A stretch of 64,000 bases of DNA from Sporosarcina sp. P2 (GCF_002743255.1 NZ_PDYY01000007.1:1-64000), one strand, 5' to 3'; positions 32,617 through 43,689 are shown, counted from the stretch's first letter. Numbers and translations are program-made. Notes: a model not told the origin generated them from the letters alone.

Positions 32617-34878
32617 ATGAATATATTACTTATCGCGAACTGGATATTATTTACAGCAGTCGTTATATACGGCTTTGGTTTATTCCTATACTTACTAAAA
32701 ACTCGCTACGAATTCATCCGACTGGGGAGAAAAGAAGAATTCGATAATGACGTCAAAGCGCGTTTGAAGAAAATTTGGGTTTACGTATTTGGACAAAAGA
32801 AACTATTGAAAGATAAAAAGAGTGGGGCCATTCATGTGATGTTCTTCTATGGTTTCCTACTCGTTCAATTTGGGGCAATTGACCTGATCTGGAAAGGCTT
32901 AAAACCGGGATCGCATCTGCCACTTGGTCCGTTGTATCCGGCGTTTACATTCTTTCAGGAAATTGTCGTATTTGTCATCCTAGTAGCGGTCGTATGGGCG
33001 TTCTACCGTCGTTACATGGAGAAGTTAGTTCGTCTAAAGCGCGGTTGGAAGTCCGGTCTAGTTCTTATATTTATTGGACTACTAATGATTTCCACACTGG
33101 TCGCAAACGGCGCGAACATGATTTGGCATAATGAAGGTACTACATGGACAGAGCCAATGGCGTCGATCATAGCAACAGTATTCAGCGGTGTTCCGACGGG
33201 CGTAGCCGTCACCATATTCTTTATCGGCTGGTGGGTACACTTACTAACATTGTTGACGTTCCTAGTGTATGTTCCACAATCTAAGCACGCGCACTTGATC
33301 GCAGGTCCGGCAAACGTCTATTTCCACCGCTTAGATCACGCAGGACGTTTAAAGCCAATCGATTTTGAAGCGCTTGAAGAAATCGAAGACGAGGATGAAA
33401 TGCCGCCACTTGGTGTAGGCAAAATTACCGACTTCACACAAGCGCAAATGATAGATTTTTATGCATGTGTAGAATGTGGACGCTGTACCAATATGTGTCC
33501 GGCGACGGGTACAGGTAAAATGTTATCACCGATGGACTTGATAACGAAGCTACGTGACCACTTAACAAACACAGGTGCTGTCATGACGAAGCAACAACCG
33601 TGGGTACCGCAGTTCATGTTCAACAACACACAAGGAAATCAATTGGCATTCGCTGCTACGGCGGAAGGCATGACAATCGATGAATTATATAGTCCTTCAT
33701 TGATCGGAGACGTCATCACGGAAGAAGAAATTTGGGCATGTACGACGTGCCGTAACTGTGAAGACCAGTGTCCAGTAATGAATGAACACGTAGATAAAAT
33801 TATCGATCTTCGCCGTTATCTGGTGATGACGGAAGGGAAGATGGATCCCGATGCACAGCGCGCGATGACAAATATCGAACGTCAAGGAAATCCTTGGGGT
33901 CTTAACCGAAAAGAGAAAGAAAACTGGAGAGACGCACGTCCAGACTTGCACATCCCGACAGTGAAGGAAGCGAAGAATGCTGGAGAAGACTTCGAATACC
34001 TACTGTGGGTTGGTTCTATGGGTGCGTTTGATAACCGCTCACAGAAAATTGCTCTATCTTTCGCACATTTATTGAATGAAGCAGGAGTAAGCTTTGCAAT
34101 TCTTGGTAACAAAGAGAAGAACTCCGGAGACACACCACGTCGTCTCGGAAATGAATTTTTATTCCAGGAGCTCGCAACTGCGAATATCGCGGAATTCGAA
34201 AAAGCCAACGTCTCAAAAATTGTCACGATCGATCCGCACGCATATAATATCTTCAAAAATGAATATCCCGATTTCGGTCTGCAAGTTATTGTCAAACACC
34301 ATACCGAGTTGCTTTATGAACTGGTCATGGCAGGCAAACTAGTACCGAAATATGCCATCGACGAGGTCATCACATTCCATGACTCTTGTTATCTAGGACG
34401 CTATAACGACGTCTATGATCAGCCAAGAGAAATCCTTAAAGCGATTCCAGGCGTTCAGTTGGTAGAAATGGAACGTAACCGTGAAGAAGGCATGTGCTGT
34501 GGAGCGGGTGGCGGTATGATGTGGATGGAAGAAGATACAGGCCAGCGCGTCAACGTAGCACGTACTGAACAAGCGCTTGAAGTTAGCCCAGGAATCATTT
34601 CATCGGGCTGTCCGTATTGCTTGACGATGTTGTCTGACGGAACGAAAGCTGTTGAAGTCGAAGAACAAGTCGGCACATACGACATTGCTGAACTATTGGA
34701 GCGATCGATCTTTGGAGAATTCCAAACGGTTGCGGAGCCCGAAGAAGAAGTGGTAGAAGAAATAGTAGTTGTGGAAGAAGTAGTAGAGACAGAAGAATTG
34801 ATTTCGGAGCCCGAGTTAGCTGTAACGGTTGAAACAGGGGATGAAACACCGAAAAACGACGATGGAAAACGGAATTAA
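32617..34878 (+). CDS. fadF: FadF-type membrane iron-sulfur oxidoreductase
   Basis: The 753-aa protein probably passes electrons from acyl-CoA dehydrogenases/ETF to menaquinone. The N-terminus (about residues 1-235) has six or so hydrophobic helices. Two 4Fe-4S motifs follow (CVECGRCTNMCP near 286-297 and CTTCRNCEDQCP near 378-389), then heterodisulfide-reductase-like CCG domains (HDSCYLGRYN, CCGAGGGMMW, SSGCPYCLTM). An unusual Glu/Val-rich tail of about 55 residues ends the protein. GGAGGGGG precedes ATG 32617. It heads the oxidation cluster; B. subtilis fadF is likewise near acdA-rpoE. Confidence 0.88.
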   Translation: MNILLIANWILFTAVVIYGFGLFLYLLKTRYEFIRLGRKEEFDNDVKARLKKIWVYVFGQKKLLKDKKSGAIHVMFFYGFLLVQFGAIDLIWKGLKPGSHLPLGPLYPAFTFFQEIVVFVILVAVVWAFYRRYMEKLVRLKRGWKSGLVLIFIGLLMISTLVANGANMIWHNEGTTWTEPMASIIATVFSGVPTGVAVTIFFIGWWVHLLTLLTFLVYVPQSKHAHLIAGPANVYFHRLDHAGRLKPIDFEALEEIEDEDEMPPLGVGKITDFTQAQMIDFYACVECGRCTNMCPATGTGKMLSPMDLITKLRDHLTNTGAVMTKQQPWVPQFMFNNTQGNQLAFAATAEGMTIDELYSPSLIGDVITEEEIWACTTCRNCEDQCPVMNEHVDKIIDLRRYLVMTEGKMDPDAQRAMTNIERQGNPWGLNRKEKENWRDARPDLHIPTVKEAKNAGEDFEYLLWVGSMGAFDNRSQKIALSFAHLLNEAGVSFAILGNKEKNSGDTPRRLGNEFLFQELATANIAEFEKANVSKIVTIDPHAYNIFKNEYPDFGLQVIVKHHTELLYELVMAGKLVPKYAIDEVITFHDSCYLGRYNDVYDQPREILKAIPGVQLVEMERNREEGMCCGAGGGMMWMEEDTGQRVNVARTEQALEVSPGIISSGCPYCLTMLSDGTKAVEVEEQVGTYDIAELLERSIFGEFQTVAEPEEEVVEEIVVVEEVVETEELISEPELAVTVETGDETPKNDDGKRN

Positions 34879-34920
34879 AAGTATTGTGAATATCGTGTCA
34901 ATACCGTACAATTAAGTTAT

Positions 34921-34934
34921 CTAAAGCGCTAACA
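34921..34934 (+). promoter_or_regulatory. cre-like site upstream of the thiolase gene
   Basis: CTAAAGCGCTAACA matches 12 of 14 cre consensus positions, differing at the first two. It overlaps the region where the -35 box of a TATAAT at 34946-34951 would be, a position suited to CcpA repression. Confidence 0.4.
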
Positions 34935-34948
34935 ATTGAATGAACTAT

Positions 34949-34976
34949 AATAAGAGGGGCTATGCACCCTCTTATT
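34949..34976 (+). terminator. hairpin between fadF and the thiolase gene
   Basis: AATAAGAGGG (34949-34958) and CCCTCTTATT (34967-34976) form a perfect 10-bp stem with an 8-nt loop. Only TT follows, so it is at best a weak terminator or attenuator. The arm overlaps the TATAAT box at 34946. Confidence 0.45.
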
Positions 34977-34989
34977 TAGTAGGCAAATA

Positions 34990-35010
34990 TCGAGCGAGCG
35001 TTCAGTCAGC
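34990..35010 (+). promoter_or_regulatory. possible TetR-type operator before the thiolase gene
   Basis: GAGCGAGCGTTCAGTC around 34992-35007 (minus strand GACTGAACGCTCGCTC) resembles the TGACTGAACG-type half-sites bound by fatty-acid-responsive TetR repressors. The dyad is imperfect (4 of 6 positions). This is a lead only. Confidence 0.3.
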
Positions 35011-35033
35011 ATATAAATAGGGGGAATGGGAAG

Positions 35034-36224
35034 ATGAGAACAGTTATTTTACAAGGTGCTAGAACACCATTTGGAAAATTAAGCGGTGCATTGCAATCAC
35101 AAACAGCAAGCGATCTAGGCGGCATCGCCATCAAAGAAGCATTAGTACGTGCTGGTGTACAAGGTGATCAAGTGGATGAAGTAATCATGGGGACCGTTTT
35201 ACAAGCAGGGCAAGGCCAGATACCTTCACGTCAAGCAGCAGTCAAAGGCGGCATTCCATACGGTGTCAAAACGGAAACAATCAACAAAGTATGTGCTTCC
35301 GGAATGCGTAGTATCACACTTGCCGACCAGCTAATCCGTCTCGGTGATGAGACAACGATCGTCGCTGGCGGTATGGAGTCGATGACCAATGCACCGTATT
35401 ACGCGAATGTCCGTTCAGGTTTGAAAATGGGCGATAGCACATTAGTGGACGGCATGGTATACGACGGACTAACTTGTGCATTCGCGCCGGGCAATGTTCA
35501 TATGGGTAGGTATGGAAATAGTACAGCAAATGACTTTTCAGTTAGCCGTGAAACACAGGATAAATGGTCATTACGTAGTCATGAACGTGCACTTGAAGCG
35601 ATGGACAAAGGAGTATTCGCAGAGGAGATCGTTGGAGTTAGCATTCCTCAACGTAAAGGTGATCCAGTCGTTGTGACAGAAGATGAAGGCCCACGTAGAG
35701 GCAGTTCACTTGAAGCGTTGGCAAAACTACGCCCAGCTTTCGGTAAAGACGGTAGTGTCACAGCTGGAAACGCACCAGGCATTAACGACGGTGCATGCGC
35801 TGTCGTGTTAATGAATGAAGACGAAGCGGAAAAGCAAGGCAAAGAACCGCTTGCTGTTATTCTAGGTCACGCGGAAGTAGCAATCGAACCGGAGCGTTTC
35901 CCTGAAACACCAGGTCACGTCATTAAGGCATTACTCGAGAAAACAGGGAAAACAGCAGACGACATTGATTTATACGAAATCAATGAAGCGTTCGCAGTCG
36001 TTGCGCTTGCAAGCTCACAAATTGCTGGACTGGACGAAGAAAAAGTGAACGTCAATGGTGGCGCAGTCGCATTAGGTCACCCAATCGGTGCAAGCGGAGC
36101 GCGTGTTGTACTTACATTGGCGAATGAACTAAAACGTCGCGGTGGTGGAATCGGTATCGCAGCAATCTGTTCAGGTGGCGGTCAAGGAGATGCCATCATG
36201 ATCGAAGTTCCAAAAACTAACTGA
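35034..36224 (+). CDS. acetyl-CoA C-acyltransferase (thiolase)
   Basis: The 396-aa thiolase II family enzyme cleaves or condenses acetoacetyl-CoA or 3-ketoacyl-CoA. The catalytic residues are Cys88 in KVCASGMRS, the histidine in NGGAVALGHPIGASG (near residue 350) and the second cysteine in AICSGGGQGDA (near 380). GGGGGAATGGG precedes ATG 35034. Directly followed by the 3-hydroxyacyl-CoA dehydrogenase and acyl-CoA dehydrogenase, it mirrors the B. subtilis mmgABC order, but whether it acts in degradation is inferred from the neighbours. Confidence 0.92.
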   Translation: MRTVILQGARTPFGKLSGALQSQTASDLGGIAIKEALVRAGVQGDQVDEVIMGTVLQAGQGQIPSRQAAVKGGIPYGVKTETINKVCASGMRSITLADQLIRLGDETTIVAGGMESMTNAPYYANVRSGLKMGDSTLVDGMVYDGLTCAFAPGNVHMGRYGNSTANDFSVSRETQDKWSLRSHERALEAMDKGVFAEEIVGVSIPQRKGDPVVVTEDEGPRRGSSLEALAKLRPAFGKDGSVTAGNAPGINDGACAVVLMNEDEAEKQGKEPLAVILGHAEVAIEPERFPETPGHVIKALLEKTGKTADDIDLYEINEAFAVVALASSQIAGLDEEKVNVNGGAVALGHPIGASGARVVLTLANELKRRGGGIGIAAICSGGGQGDAIMIEVPKTN

Positions 36225-36239
36225 CCGGGGGCATTATAG

Positions 36240-37091
36240 ATGACAATTAAAAAAGTATTTGTAATCGGCGCAGGACAAATGGGCGGAGGAATTGCTCAAG
36301 TCTGTGCACAGGCAGGCTATCAAGTCACTCTTCACGATCTTAATGAAGAAGCATACGATCGAGGTTTTAAAGTCATCACGAAAAACTTAACACGCAACGT
36401 GGAAAAAGGACGTATGACGGAGGTAGAGAAAGAAGCAGTCCTCGGTCGTTTCACACAATCACTAGATATGAAAAATGCGAGAGATGCCGATATCGTCATC
36501 GAAGCCGCGGTTGAAAATATGGCAATCAAAATGAAAATTTTCGCAGAACTAGATGAAATCACACCAGAACATACCATCTTGGCAACGAACACATCTTCGT
36601 TACCCATCACGGAAATCGGTGCAGCTACAAAACGTCCAGGAAAAGTAATTGGCATGCATTTCATGAATCCGGTACCGGTCATGCAACTTGTCGAAGTCAT
36701 TCGCGGACTCGCGACAGATGACGATGTCTACGAAGCGGTCGAAGATATGACCAAAAAGCTCAACAAAACACCGGTTGAAGTGAACGATGCACCAGGATTT
36801 GTTGCGAACCGTGTATTGATGCCGATGATCAACGAAGCCATCTTCACATTATACGAAGGTGTCGCGACGAAAGAAGCGATTGACGACGTCATGAAAATGG
36901 GGATGAATCATCCGATGGGGCCTCTGCAACTAGCAGATTTCATTGGGCTGGATACATGCCTGTACATTATGGAAACATTGTATGAAGGATTTGGCGACTC
37001 AAAATACCGTCCATGCCCGTTGCTACGTAAATACGTCAAAGCAGGTTGGCACGGTAAAAAAACAGGACGCGGTTTCTATTCATACGAATAA
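36240..37091 (+). CDS. 3-hydroxybutyryl-CoA dehydrogenase
   Basis: The 283-aa NAD(P)-dependent enzyme has the N-terminal Rossmann motif IGAGQMGGGIAQVCA (residues 9-23) and EAAVENMAIK near 89-98. The catalytic histidine is in GMHFMNPVPVMQLVE (near 139-153), and the C-terminal dimerisation domain contains NHPMGPLQLADFIGLD. It oxidises 3-hydroxyacyl-CoA for the thiolase encoded 15 bp upstream. Related to B. subtilis mmgB. Confidence 0.92.
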   Translation: MTIKKVFVIGAGQMGGGIAQVCAQAGYQVTLHDLNEEAYDRGFKVITKNLTRNVEKGRMTEVEKEAVLGRFTQSLDMKNARDADIVIEAAVENMAIKMKIFAELDEITPEHTILATNTSSLPITEIGAATKRPGKVIGMHFMNPVPVMQLVEVIRGLATDDDVYEAVEDMTKKLNKTPVEVNDAPGFVANRVLMPMINEAIFTLYEGVATKEAIDDVMKMGMNHPMGPLQLADFIGLDTCLYIMETLYEGFGDSKYRPCPLLRKYVKAGWHGKKTGRGFYSYE

Positions 37092-37123
37092 ATGAATTAA
37101 GTTGAAAGCAAGAGGTGAAAAGG

Positions 37124-38260
37124 ATGGACTTTACATTAACAGAAGAACAACTAATGATGCGCCAAATGGTTCGTGATTTCGCAAAAAACGAGATCGAACC
37201 TTGGATTCCACGAATGGAAGATGGGGAATTTCCACGTGAACTACTAGAAAAAATGGGTGAGCTCGGATTGATGGGAATTACAGCACCTGAACTGTATGGG
37301 GGTTCAGAGATGGACTTCTTGTCATATATCATCGCAATTCACGAACTATCAAAAGTCAGCGCCGTCATGGGAGTTGTGTTGTCTGTCCATACTTCTGTTG
37401 GAATGAATCCGATCCTCTACTTTGGTACTGAAGAACAAAAGAATCGCTACTTACCGAAAATGGCATCCGGTGAATATCTCGGTGCATTTTGCCTGACCGA
37501 AGCATCGTCTGGATCAGATGCAGGTTCATTGAAAACGAGAGCGAAGCGAGTCGACGACCAGTACATCATTAATGGCTCCAAAATGTTCACTACAAATGGT
37601 GGGGAAGCGGACGTCTACATCGTCTTTGCTAACACCGCTCCTGAAAAAGGAACGTATGGTATCACTGCATTTATCGTCGACCGGGACACACCGGGATTAT
37701 CTATAGGCAAAGATGAAAAGAAAATGGGCCTACACGGCTCGCGAACCGTCGCGCTCAGCTTCGACAATATGAAAGTACCCATGGAAAATAGACTAGGTGA
37801 AGAAGGGGGCGGCTTCAAAATAGCCATGGCCAACCTCGACGTCGGTCGAATCGGTATCGCCGCTCAAGCGTTAGGCATAGCAGAAGCCTCACTAGAAGCA
37901 GCCGTTGCCTATGCAAAAGAACGCGAACAATTTGGTAAACCAATCGCAGCCAATCAAGGCATAGGATTCAAACTAGCTGACATGGCCACCGCAACAGAAG
38001 CGGCCCGACTACTAGTCTACCGCGCGGCTTGGTTACGTTCTGAAAACAAACCATGCGGCAAAGAAGCCTCCATGGCCAAACTATTCGCATCTCAAGCAGC
38101 CGTAGATAACTCTATAGAAGCCGTCCAAGTATTCGGCGGCTACGGCTACACGAAGGATTATCCAGTAGAACGTTACTTCCGCGACGCGAAAGTATGTCAA
38201 ATCTATGAAGGTACAAGCGAAATTCAAAGAGTAGTCATCGCCAAACATCTGACAAACTAA
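37124..38260 (+). CDS. acyl-CoA dehydrogenase 1
   Basis: The 378-aa FAD enzyme introduces the alpha-beta double bond in acyl-CoA. FAD-binding segments are [13 protein letters not shown] near residues 121-133 and [12 protein letters not shown] near 153-164. The catalytic base is the Glu in [11 protein letters not shown] near 363, and the signature [16 protein letters not shown] is near 334-349. ATG 37124 follows AGAGGTG at six bases; GTG 37115 is less suitable. It is a paralogue of the next gene, from which it is separated by 21-bp array 4. Substrate chain length cannot be told. Confidence 0.92.
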   Translation: MDFTLTEEQLMMRQMVRDFAKNEIEPWIPRMEDGEFPRELLEKMGELGLMGITAPELYGGSEMDFLSYIIAIHELSKVSAVMGVVLSVHTSVGMNPILYFGTEEQKNRYLPKMASGEYLGAFCLTEASSGSDAGSLKTRAKRVDDQYIINGSKMFTTNGGEADVYIVFANTAPEKGTYGITAFIVDRDTPGLSIGKDEKKMGLHGSRTVALSFDNMKVPMENRLGEEGGGFKIAMANLDVGRIGIAAQALGIAEASLEAAVAYAKEREQFGKPIAANQGIGFKLADMATATEAARLLVYRAAWLRSENKPCGKEASMAKLFASQAAVDNSIEAVQVFGGYGYTKDYPVERYFRDAKVCQIYEGTSEIQRVVIAKHLTN

Positions 38261-38287
38261 AGGTAGAAGCGCTTAGGGGAGCGCATT

Positions 38288-38445
38288 GCGCGGTTCTGCT
38301 GCACTTTGGCGCGATCAGACAGTAGATTGGCGCGGTTATTCCAATGAATAGCGCGATACTCGTAGACCATCGCGCGGTTTAGGTACAGAATGACGCGGTT
38401 AGCAACACCTTTGGCGCGGTCAGCGCAAGCTGAGGCGCGTGATCC
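38288..38445 (+). repeat. 21-bp-period array 4 (8 units)
   Basis: Cores (GCGCGGTT, GCGCGATC, GCGCGGTT, GCGCGATA, GCGCGGTT, ACGCGGTT, GCGCGGTC, GCGCGTGA) start at 38288, 38309, 38330, 38351, 38372, 38393, 38414 and 38435, exactly 21 bp apart. It starts 27 bp behind the stop of acyl-CoA dehydrogenase 1 with no terminator before it, so readthrough transcripts to the next gene would contain it. Confidence 0.85.
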
Positions 38446-38525
38446 ATAAACAACCGCAAACCAATTTCAAGCTTTCCTTCTTCAAAACTAAAATTTCATT
38501 AACCAAACAAAAGGGTGGGAGAACA

Positions 38526-39665
38526 ATGGACTTTAAATTATCAGAAGAACATGAAATGATTAGAAAGATGGTACGCGACTTTGCACAAAAAGAAGTAGCG
38601 CCAACTGCAGCACAACGAGACGAAGACGAAACATTCGATATGGACATCTTCCACAAGATGGCCGAACTTGGACTCACAGGCATTCCATGGCCAGAAGAAT
38701 ACGGCGGCATCGGTAGCGACTACCTAGCTTACGTCATTGCTGTAGAAGAACTATCCCGTGTTTGCGCATCTACAGGTGTTGTCTTGTCTGCACACACATC
38801 TCTAGCAGGATGGCCGCTATTCAAATACGGTAACGAAGAACAGAAACAAAAATACTTACGCCCACTTGCGGAAGGTACGAAGATGGGTGCATACTGTCTA
38901 ACAGAAGCAGGTTCAGGATCAGACGCGGGCGGCATGAAAACTACAGCGAAGCTTGACGGTGACGACTACGTGCTAAATGGCTCGAAAATCTTCATTACAA
39001 ATGGTGGGATTGCTGACACCTATATCGTCTTCGCTGTAACCGATCCGGAATCCAAACATAAAGGCACAAGCGCATTCATTGTAGAAAGCACATTCGAAGG
39101 ATTCTCTGTAGGTAAGAAAGAGAAGAAAATGGGAATTCGTTCTTCACCCACAACAGAAGTCGTACTAGATAACTGCCGCGTGCCGAAAGAAAATCTTCTT
39201 GGAGAAGAAGGTGACGGCTTCATTATCGCAATGAAAACGCTCGATGGCGGACGTAACGGAATTGCTGCTCAAGCAGTGGGGATTGCACAAGGCGCACTTG
39301 ACGCTGCTGTCGATTACTCAAAAGAACGTACACAATTTGGCAAGCCCATCGTTGCCAATCAAGGCATCAGCTTTAAACTGGCGGATATGGCAACGGCGAC
39401 AGAAGCATCTCGTCTGTTGACATATCAAGCAGCGTGGCTCGAATCTAACGACCTGCCGTACGGGAAAGCGTCTGCTATGGCGAAACTGATGGCTGGTGAC
39501 ACAGCGATGAAAGTCACAACAGAAGCCGTTCAAGTATTCGGTGGCTATGGTTATACAAAAGATTATCCGGTGGAGCGCTATATGCGTGACGCGAAAATTA
39601 CGCAAATTTATGAAGGTACACAAGAAATTCAACGTCTCGTCATATCTCGTATGTTGACGAAATAA
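38526..39665 (+). CDS. acyl-CoA dehydrogenase 2
   Basis: The 379-aa paralogue of the preceding dehydrogenase has [14 protein letters not shown] near residues 121-134, [12 protein letters not shown] near 154-165, [16 protein letters not shown] near 335-350 and the catalytic Glu in [14 protein letters not shown] 38526 follows GGGTGGGAG; the upstream in-frame GTG 38439 lies inside array 4 and is rejected. Two tandem enzymes plus IcmF suggest branched-chain or isobutyryl-type acyl-CoA oxidation, which is inference. It is 15 bp from the TetR gene. Confidence 0.92.
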   Translation: MDFKLSEEHEMIRKMVRDFAQKEVAPTAAQRDEDETFDMDIFHKMAELGLTGIPWPEEYGGIGSDYLAYVIAVEELSRVCASTGVVLSAHTSLAGWPLFKYGNEEQKQKYLRPLAEGTKMGAYCLTEAGSGSDAGGMKTTAKLDGDDYVLNGSKIFITNGGIADTYIVFAVTDPESKHKGTSAFIVESTFEGFSVGKKEKKMGIRSSPTTEVVLDNCRVPKENLLGEEGDGFIIAMKTLDGGRNGIAAQAVGIAQGALDAAVDYSKERTQFGKPIVANQGISFKLADMATATEASRLLTYQAAWLESNDLPYGKASAMAKLMAGDTAMKVTTEAVQVFGGYGYTKDYPVERYMRDAKITQIYEGTQEIQRLVISRMLTK

Positions 39666-39680
39666 CAGGAGGTCTATGCA

Positions 39681-40298
39681 ATGCCAAAACATGAAGTGAA
39701 ATCCACCGTCAAAGATGAAGAACTTATTCAGAAGCGACGTGCACAGATTAGCCGCGGCGCTGTGAAATTATTTATCGACAAAGGATTTCACCGAACGACT
39801 ACACGTGAAATCGCCAAAGAAGCGGGCTTCAGTATTGGCACATTATACGAGTATATTCGGACAAAAGAAGATGTCCTGTATCTCGTCTGTGACAATATTT
39901 ATGATGAAGTCAAAGTTCGTTTGTCTGAACTCGATAACAATGACAACACGGTAGAAGGGCTACGTGTGGCGATTGCACGGTATTACGAAGTCATCGATCA
40001 AATGTCTGATGAGTTCCTCGTCATGTACCAAGAGTCGAAATCGTTACCGAGCGAAGCGCTTCGTTATGTACTCACTAAAGAACTAGAAATGGTCGAGCAA
40101 TTTGAGACGATCATTCGTAAGTGCATGGAAGCTGGGAATCTACGCATCGGACCGGATGAAGTATCACTGATCGCGCACCACATCCTCGTATCCGGCCAAA
40201 TGTGGTCATTTAGAAGATGGGCGTTGCGCAAACCATATACGTTAGAACACTATACGAAAGTACAAACTGATCAAATTATCAAAGGTTTGGAGAAATAA
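39681..40298 (+). CDS. TetR/AcrR-family transcriptional regulator
   Basis: The 205-aa repressor has an N-terminal helix-turn-helix (about residues 20-66, with GAVKLFIDKGFHRTTTREIA and the recognition-helix region SIGTLYEYIRTKEDVL). The all-helical ligand domain continues to the end. AGGAGGTC precedes ATG 39681. Its place between acyl-CoA dehydrogenase and icmF suggests it senses an acyl-CoA and controls this cluster; candidate operators are at 32521-32534 and 34992-35007. Ligand unknown. Confidence 0.88.
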   Translation: MPKHEVKSTVKDEELIQKRRAQISRGAVKLFIDKGFHRTTTREIAKEAGFSIGTLYEYIRTKEDVLYLVCDNIYDEVKVRLSELDNNDNTVEGLRVAIARYYEVIDQMSDEFLVMYQESKSLPSEALRYVLTKELEMVEQFETIIRKCMEAGNLRIGPDEVSLIAHHILVSGQMWSFRRWALRKPYTLEHYTKVQTDQIIKGLEK

Positions 40299-40365
40299 AT
40301 AACTTGGGGACTCCGCCATGAAAGTTTCGTGGCGGTGGTCAGCATGTACGGAAGGTGGAAGGCAA

Positions 40366-43300
40366 ATGGTAACTGGGGAAATCTATAAACCGAAACACCA
40401 TATTCGTTTCGTCACGGCATCTAGTTTATTCGACGGGCATGACGCATCGATCAATATCATGCGCAGAATATTACAAGCAACCGGTGCGGAAGTTATTCAT
40501 CTCGGACATAATCGATCTGTTGAAGAAGTTGTAAACGCTGCCATTCAAGAAGATGTGCAAGGAATCGCGATGTCCTCCTACCAAGGTGGTCATGTGGAGT
40601 ATTTCAAATACATGCATGACTTGCTGAAGGAAAGAGGCGCTTCCCATATTAAAATATTCGGCGGTGGTGGAGGAGTCATCATCCCAAAAGAAATCAAAGA
40701 ATTGCATGAATACGGCATCGAATGGATCTTTTCACCGGAAGACGGTAGAAAACTAGGTCTACAAGGCATGATCAATAAAATCATGGAACTATCGGATTTC
40801 TCCACGACTCCCGAAAGCGAAGAGGCCAACCTCGAACAACTGACAGCGGAAACACCAGGTATCTTAGCGAATTTAATCACGTACGTAGAAGAAAACCATT
40901 TGAACAAAGACGAAGCGACGAAGCAATTACTCGATCGTGCACGCGCCATGTCCAAACAAACGCCAGTGCTAGGGATCACAGGTACAGGTGGAGCAGGTAA
41001 AAGTTCATTGACGGATGAATTAATACGTCGTTTTTTGCGTGAGTTCCCTGACAAAAGAGTAGCAATCCTTTCCGTAGATCCAACGAAGCAAAAAACGGGC
41101 GGAGCGTTACTTGGCGACCGGATTCGTATGAATGCGATCTTTAATAACCGTGTCTACATGCGCAGTTTGGCAACGCGCGGATCACGTTCAGAGCTAACAA
41201 CGGCTATCCATGATGTGCTTGATGTCACAAAAGCAGCTGGCTATGACTTGATTATTGTAGAGACGAGCGGAATTGGGCAAGGGGATGCACGTATTACGGA
41301 TGTCTCCGACGTTTCGATGTACGTGATGACGAGTGAATTTGGTGCGCCGACACAGCTTGAGAAAATTGATATGATCGACTTTGCTGACTTAATTGTGATC
41401 AATAAATTTGAACGAAAAGGTTCGGAAGATGCATTGATCCAAGTACGCAAACAATATCAACGTAGCCATTTGCTATTTGATCATGATCTTGAAACGATGC
41501 CTGTGTATGGTACGATTGCAAGCCAATTTAACGATAAAGGAACAAACACACTTTTTGCAGCGCTTGTTGAAAAACTTAACAACGCAACGGATTCTGATTG
41601 GACGACAAGTTACACAGACTTCGTGACGAATCAAAAGCAAACCGTGATTATTCCGCCTGATCGCAGCCATTACTTGCGTGAAATCGCGTCGACGATTCGT
41701 AATTACCACGCGAAATCCAAACAGCAAGCAGAACTGGCACGTCGCGTGTTCCAACTAGAAGGTGCGATCGAAGCAGTAAAAGAGGCGGACTCTAATGAAG
41801 CATTACTAGAATCATTGAATAGCTTGAAAGAAGGCGTCGAAGAGCAATTAACAGGTGAATCGAAGCGGGCTTTGAAAAACTGGGGGCCTTTGAAAGAGTC
41901 TTACGAGCAGGATGAATATGTGGTGAAAATACGCGATAAAGAAATCCGTACGACGCTCAATACTGTCAGTCTATCTGGTTTGAAGATTCCGAAAGTAGTG
42001 CTGCCGCCATACAAAGATTATGGTGAAATCCTACGCTTTGTATACAGCGAGAACGTTCCGGGTTCATTCCCGTACACTGGAGGCGTCTTTCCATTCAAAC
42101 GCGAAGGCGAGGATCCGCGCCGTCAATTCGCTGGGGAAGGGACACCTGAACGTACGAATCGTCGTTTCCACTATGTATCAAAAGATGACGACGCAAAACG
42201 TTTATCCACAGCGTTTGACTCTGTAACATTATACGGTGAAGATCCCGATGAGCGTCCTGACATCTACGGAAAAGTTGGCGAATCAGGCGTGAGTATTTGT
42301 ACACTTGAAGATATGAAGAAGCTCTATGACGGCTTTGATCTCTGCTCGCCTACGACGTCAGTGTCTATGACAATCAATGGACCGGCACCGATTATCCTAG
42401 CGATGTTCATGAATGCAGCAGTCGATCAGCAAGTACGTAAAAAAGAACAAGAACTTGGACGGACACTTACTGTCGAAGAGTTCACTGAAGTGCGTGAAAT
42501 GACATTCCAAACGGTTCGTGGAACAGTACAAGCCGATATTTTGAAAGAAGACCAAGGACAAAATACCTGTATCTTCTCTACAGAATTTGCATTACGTCTG
42601 ATGGGTGATATCCAACAGTACTTCATTGATAAAAAAGTTCGTAATTACTATTCCGTATCGATTTCTGGCTATCATATCGCAGAAGCGGGATCGAATCCCA
42701 TTTCACAACTTGCGTTCACACTCGCAAACGGCTTCACGTATGTGGAATATTACTTGAGCCGCGGTATGCATATCGACGACTTTGCACCGAACCTGTCGTT
42801 CTTCTTCTCCAATGGTCTTGATCCAGAGTATACGGTAATTGGTCGCGTGGCACGTCGAATTTGGGCGATTACGATGCGTGACAAATACGGAGCGAATGAA
42901 CGCAGCCAAAAGTTGAAATACCATATCCAAACATCTGGCCGTAGTTTGCATGCTCAAGAAATTGATTTCAACGACATTCGCACGACATTGCAGGCATTGA
43001 TGGCGTTGCAAGATAACTGTAACTCCCTTCACACAAATGCATACGACGAAGCCATTACGACACCGACAGAAGAATCTGTTCGTCGTGCGATGGCGATCCA
43101 GATGATCATCATGAAAGAACACGGCTTATCAAAAAACGAAAATCCGCTTCAAGGGGCTTACATTATAGAAGAAATGACAAGTCTCGTAGAAGAAGCGGTA
43201 CTACAAGAATTCGATCGACTGAACGACCGTGGCGGTGTACTAGGCTCTATGGAGACGCAGTACCAGCGTGGCAAGATCCAAGAAGAATCGATGTATTATG

Positions 43301-43623
43301 AAATGAAAAAGCACTCAGGGGAGCTACCGATCATCGGCGTCAATACCTACTTGAATCCGAATCCGCCATCTGAGGAAGATATCGATAATATGGAGTTGGC
43401 ACGTGCGACACAACAAGAAAAAGAGTCCCAAATTACCAACTTGCGCGCATTCCAAGCCAAGCATGCTGACGAAGCAGGGCAAGCGCTTGCTGATCTTCAG
43501 GAAGTAGCGATTACGGGAGGTAATGTATTCGCTGAGTTGATGAAGACTGTGCGAGTAGCGAGTCTCGGACAAATTACGAATGCACTGTACGAAGTAGGCG
43601 GGCAGTACCGCCGTAATATGTAA
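40366..43623 (+). CDS. icmF: fused isobutyryl-CoA mutase IcmF
   Basis: The 1085-aa adenosylcobalamin enzyme interconverts isobutyryl-CoA and n-butyryl-CoA, and some homologues also pivalyl- or isovaleryl-CoA. Domains in order are B12-binding (DGHDASIN with ligand His25, and GHNRS), a MeaB-like G-protein chaperone (P-loop GTGGAGKS at 206-213, then NKFERKG near 356-362) and the substrate-binding mutase barrel (about 520-1085). ATG 40366 follows GGTGGAAGG; the upstream ATG 40318 has no ribosome site. The cofactor is supplied by the operon at 21.7-30.8 kb. Confidence 0.95.
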   Translation: MVTGEIYKPKHHIRFVTASSLFDGHDASINIMRRILQATGAEVIHLGHNRSVEEVVNAAIQEDVQGIAMSSYQGGHVEYFKYMHDLLKERGASHIKIFGGGGGVIIPKEIKELHEYGIEWIFSPEDGRKLGLQGMINKIMELSDFSTTPESEEANLEQLTAETPGILANLITYVEENHLNKDEATKQLLDRARAMSKQTPVLGITGTGGAGKSSLTDELIRRFLREFPDKRVAILSVDPTKQKTGGALLGDRIRMNAIFNNRVYMRSLATRGSRSELTTAIHDVLDVTKAAGYDLIIVETSGIGQGDARITDVSDVSMYVMTSEFGAPTQLEKIDMIDFADLIVINKFERKGSEDALIQVRKQYQRSHLLFDHDLETMPVYGTIASQFNDKGTNTLFAALVEKLNNATDSDWTTSYTDFVTNQKQTVIIPPDRSHYLREIASTIRNYHAKSKQQAELARRVFQLEGAIEAVKEADSNEALLESLNSLKEGVEEQLTGESKRALKNWGPLKESYEQDEYVVKIRDKEIRTTLNTVSLSGLKIPKVVLPPYKDYGEILRFVYSENVPGSFPYTGGVFPFKREGEDPRRQFAGEGTPERTNRRFHYVSKDDDAKRLSTAFDSVTLYGEDPDERPDIYGKVGESGVSICTLEDMKKLYDGFDLCSPTTSVSMTINGPAPIILAMFMNAAVDQQVRKKEQELGRTLTVEEFTEVREMTFQTVRGTVQADILKEDQGQNTCIFSTEFALRLMGDIQQYFIDKKVRNYYSVSISGYHIAEAGSNPISQLAFTLANGFTYVEYYLSRGMHIDDFAPNLSFFFSNGLDPEYTVIGRVARRIWAITMRDKYGANERSQKLKYHIQTSGRSLHAQEIDFNDIRTTLQALMALQDNCNSLHTNAYDEAITTPTEESVRRAMAIQMIIMKEHGLSKNENPLQGAYIIEEMTSLVEEAVLQEFDRLNDRGGVLGSMETQYQRGKIQEESMYYEMKKHSGELPIIGVNTYLNPNPPSEEDIDNMELARATQQEKESQITNLRAFQAKHADEAGQALADLQEVAITGGNVFAELMKTVRVASLGQITNALYEVGGQYRRNM

Positions 43624-43631
43624 CACATCTC

Positions 43632-43679
43632 AAGAGGGGATGTCACAGAAGCCATCACTTCTGGCGGCATCCTCTTTTT
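43632..43679 (+). terminator. icmF terminator
   Basis: AAGAGGGGATG pairs with GCATCCTCTT (one bulge), with an inner AGAAG/CTTCT stem, followed by five T. Confidence 0.7.
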
Positions 43680-43689
43680 GCGAAGGGCT

